Shown: piece by piece, positions 5,996-7,461 of the stretch
Position numbering within the stretch: the first letter of the stretch is position 1
Layout: every line of letters starts with the position of its first letter
From: Candidatus Latescibacterota bacterium
GTDB taxonomy: Bacteria; Latescibacterota; MVCY01
Reading direction: 5' to 3'
Assembly (NCBI GenBank): GCA_030629295.1
Contig: DAOVPH010000078.1
Location: forward strand, 1 to 7,461
DNA length: 7,461 bases
Position numbers and translations under genes: made by a program
The notes under the pieces: model-generated
Database searches by the model: none
The model's input: the letters and a program-made list of their open reading frames with translations, nothing else
What the model was told of the DNA's origin: nothing

Positions 5996-7461
5996 TTATC
6001 GGATAACCATCGCCTTTTTGATCACCGGGCCGATCACCTCACCATTTTCATACTCAGCTTTGAAGATATAGTTGTAGACGCCAGGCGCTGCGCCTGAAAG
6101 ATCCCACTTCACCTCGCCATAGCCGCGACCGATGGTTGTCGCCAGTATTTCCTCCACAAAATCCCCGTTGAGATCGAATATCTGTATGGACACTTTTGCC
6201 GGATAGTTGAGGTAGTATCTGAAGGTTGTCTGGTTGCCCTTGGCGGGATTGGGATAGTTATAAACGATTTCTGGCTTGCTCGATTCAGTGGTAAAGCAAA
6301 GGGCGAAATCTTCCTCTAACGGATTACCAGCTTTGTCCTTGACACCGGTGGTTATGACCACTGTCACCTCTTCGTCGAACTCCAAATTCCCTGCTGGGTC
6401 GAAGGACATGCTTCTGCCGTCCGGATAGGTGATCTCCCCTTCTATCTTTCCGCTTTTTGTGCCGGTGACAGTTATCGTCGCTTCATTCAAGCTCGCTCTG
6501 TCCATATTCTCGCTGAAGGTTATGGTGATGGTGACGTCCACCGGGACAGCAGCGTCGCCGTCTGTGGGGAAAGTGGACTCCACTGTGGGGGAAATGGTGT
6601 CTACAACCTTCACCAAGGCCGAGTCGCTTATTGTCCCAACGCTTGCCACGACATAGCCGGTCGTGTCGATTTCTCCTGCAGTGAAAAGTCCATTCGGATC
6701 TATCTTCCCAAGCTCCCTTGGGCTGATGCTCCAGGTGGGTGTAATGGCTACTTCATTTCCAACCGCGTCGTATCCTGCCGCTGCATACTGAATCGTCTCA
6801 CCTGAAGCAACAGTTGTATCTGAGGGGGTCACCTCCATCGAGGCCAGAGGGCCGATTATTGTAAAACTCCATCGCTCTGACCAATCGCTGAGGTTGCCGG
6901 CGTTATCCTCCGTCCTGACTTTCCAGTAATAAGTCCCCAGTGCTAAATCCGTGCTTGGGGTTGAGGTGGATACCGCTGTTGTATCTGTATATTCGGGGGA
7001 ACTGAAATCGGGGTTGTTGTCGGCTACCAGTATGTAATTCGACACGCCGGAGCCGAGAGGCTCGGTTACATCTTCCCAATCAAAGGTGGGAGTGGCATCA
7101 TCGGTGGTCGAACCCTTAGCAGGCGAAATAAGAGAAGGGGCTGCAGGTGCGGTCACATCATAGCGCAGGGCAACGGTGGCGGAGTTGGTATGGCTCTTAT
7201 TTCCAGCACCATCCTGGAGCCAGACGTAGAGCACCTGTTCGCCTTCGGTGCTGGCTGTGACGGTGAAGGGCTTGTATGTGGTATATGTCCCATCTGTAGG
7301 ACTCTTAGGACCCACACCCAGCTTATACCAGGCGCCGGCTATCTCGCTGGGATCTGCTGGGTTCCTCCAATCAATGGTGAAAGAAGGAACCTTTTGCCAG
7401 GGGCTTGGCTTGGAGCCGCCAGCGGTCAGCCCTATAGGGGCTGGAGGTGAAATAAGGTCTA
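5996..7461 (-). CDS. Secreted multi-Ig protein with C-terminal T9SS/FlgD-like sorting domain (N-terminus outside window)
   Basis: The reading frame is open to the window edge (first full codon at 7459) and gives 487 residues before TAA, so this is the C-terminal part of a longer protein. Numbered from the edge: about 1-103 is Ig/FN3-like with an 'LQDGAGN' turn; about 104-202 is FN3-like with 'GTYYWKVRTEDNAGN'; about 205-286 resembles a BIG2-type bacterial Ig domain ('MEVTPSDTTVASGETIQY'); about 288-391 resembles a Big_5/SbsA-type Ig domain ('STFPTDGDAAVPVDVTITF', 'FSENMD'); about 395-487 is a sorting tail with 'NYPNPA', 'VSIQIFDLNG', 'WDLSG' and 'APGVYNYIF', ending 'KKAMVIR'. That tail is typical of T9SS type A domains and of the related FlgD-type Ig fold. 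By family, such proteins cross the outer membrane and are released or anchored at the surface. The role is probably structural or binding; no catalytic motif is visible. The next gene starts 102 bp downstream and is probably co-transcribed. Confidence 0.88.
   Translation of the reverse strand, partial: DLISPPAPIGLTAGGSKPSPWQKVPSFTIDWRNPADPSEIAGAWYKLGVGPKSPTDGTYTTYKPFTVTASTEGEQVLYVWLQDGAGNKSHTNSATVALRYDVTAPAAPSLISPAKGSTTDDATPTFDWEDVTEPLGSGVSNYILVADNNPDFSSPEYTDTTAVSTSTPSTDLALGTYYWKVRTEDNAGNLSDWSERWSFTIIGPLASMEVTPSDTTVASGETIQYAAAGYDAVGNEVAITPTWSISPRELGKIDPNGLFTAGEIDTTGYVVASVGTISDSALVKVVDTISPTVESTFPTDGDAAVPVDVTITITFSENMDRASLNEATITVTGTKSGKIEGEITYPDGRSMSFDPAGNLEFDEEVTVVITTGVKDKAGNPLEEDFALCFTTESSKPEIVYNYPNPAKGNQTTFRYYLNYPAKVSIQIFDLNGDFVEEILATTIGRGYGEVKWDLSGAAPGVYNYIFKAEYENGEVIGPVIKKAMVIR

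Noticed and set aside
7313..7315. GTG as the start of the multi-Ig protein
   Set aside because: The frame stays open to the window edge and the upstream residues continue an Ig-like domain, so this GTG is an internal Val codon.

Overview
All the convincing genes in this window lie on the minus strand, so transcription runs from position 7461 down to 1. The content suggests an uncultured Gram-negative bacterium with a Bacteroidetes-like (FCB-type) envelope. It shows a PorV/PorQ-type outer-membrane beta-barrel, a secreted multi-Ig protein ending in a type IX secretion (T9SS)/FlgD-like C-terminal sorting domain, and several signal-peptide-bearing beta-sandwich proteins. I cannot name the phylum from sequence alone.

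Layout in transcription order. (1) 7461-5996: C-terminal 487 residues of a large secreted protein with Ig-like domains and a C-terminal sorting/anchor domain; its N-terminus is outside the window. (2) 5893-3668: a 741-aa protein with a signal peptide, a PorV/PorQ-like barrel region, two Ig-like domains and a complete caspase-like (peptidase C14) domain with His582 and Cys631. (3) 3677-3345: an orphan C-terminal half of a second caspase-like protein, without catalytic residues, directly behind the intact one. (4) 3344-2353: gene-poor DNA with a nested inverted repeat, a doubtful 65-codon frame, a degenerate 75-bp repeat and a perfect hairpin. (5) 2352-2161 and 2070-1174: a 63-aa and a 298-aa secreted protein, both starting like CBM9-type domains; the 63-aa one looks like a truncated relative. 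(6) 1158-886: a UPF0175-type antitoxin-like gene broken by an in-frame TAA. (7) 885-463: no recognisable gene, but a second copy of the 75-bp repeat. (8) 462-1: start of a secreted protein built from near-identical 79-aa repeats, continuing outside the window.

The main interest is the barrel-Ig-Ig-caspase fusion next to a protein with a T9SS-type sorting tail. By inference this places a caspase-like protease at the cell envelope near the surface-secretion machinery. The second half of the window (about 3700 to 463) looks like decaying accessory DNA: a truncated caspase, a truncated CBM9-like gene, a nonsense-broken antitoxin and intergenic repeats.
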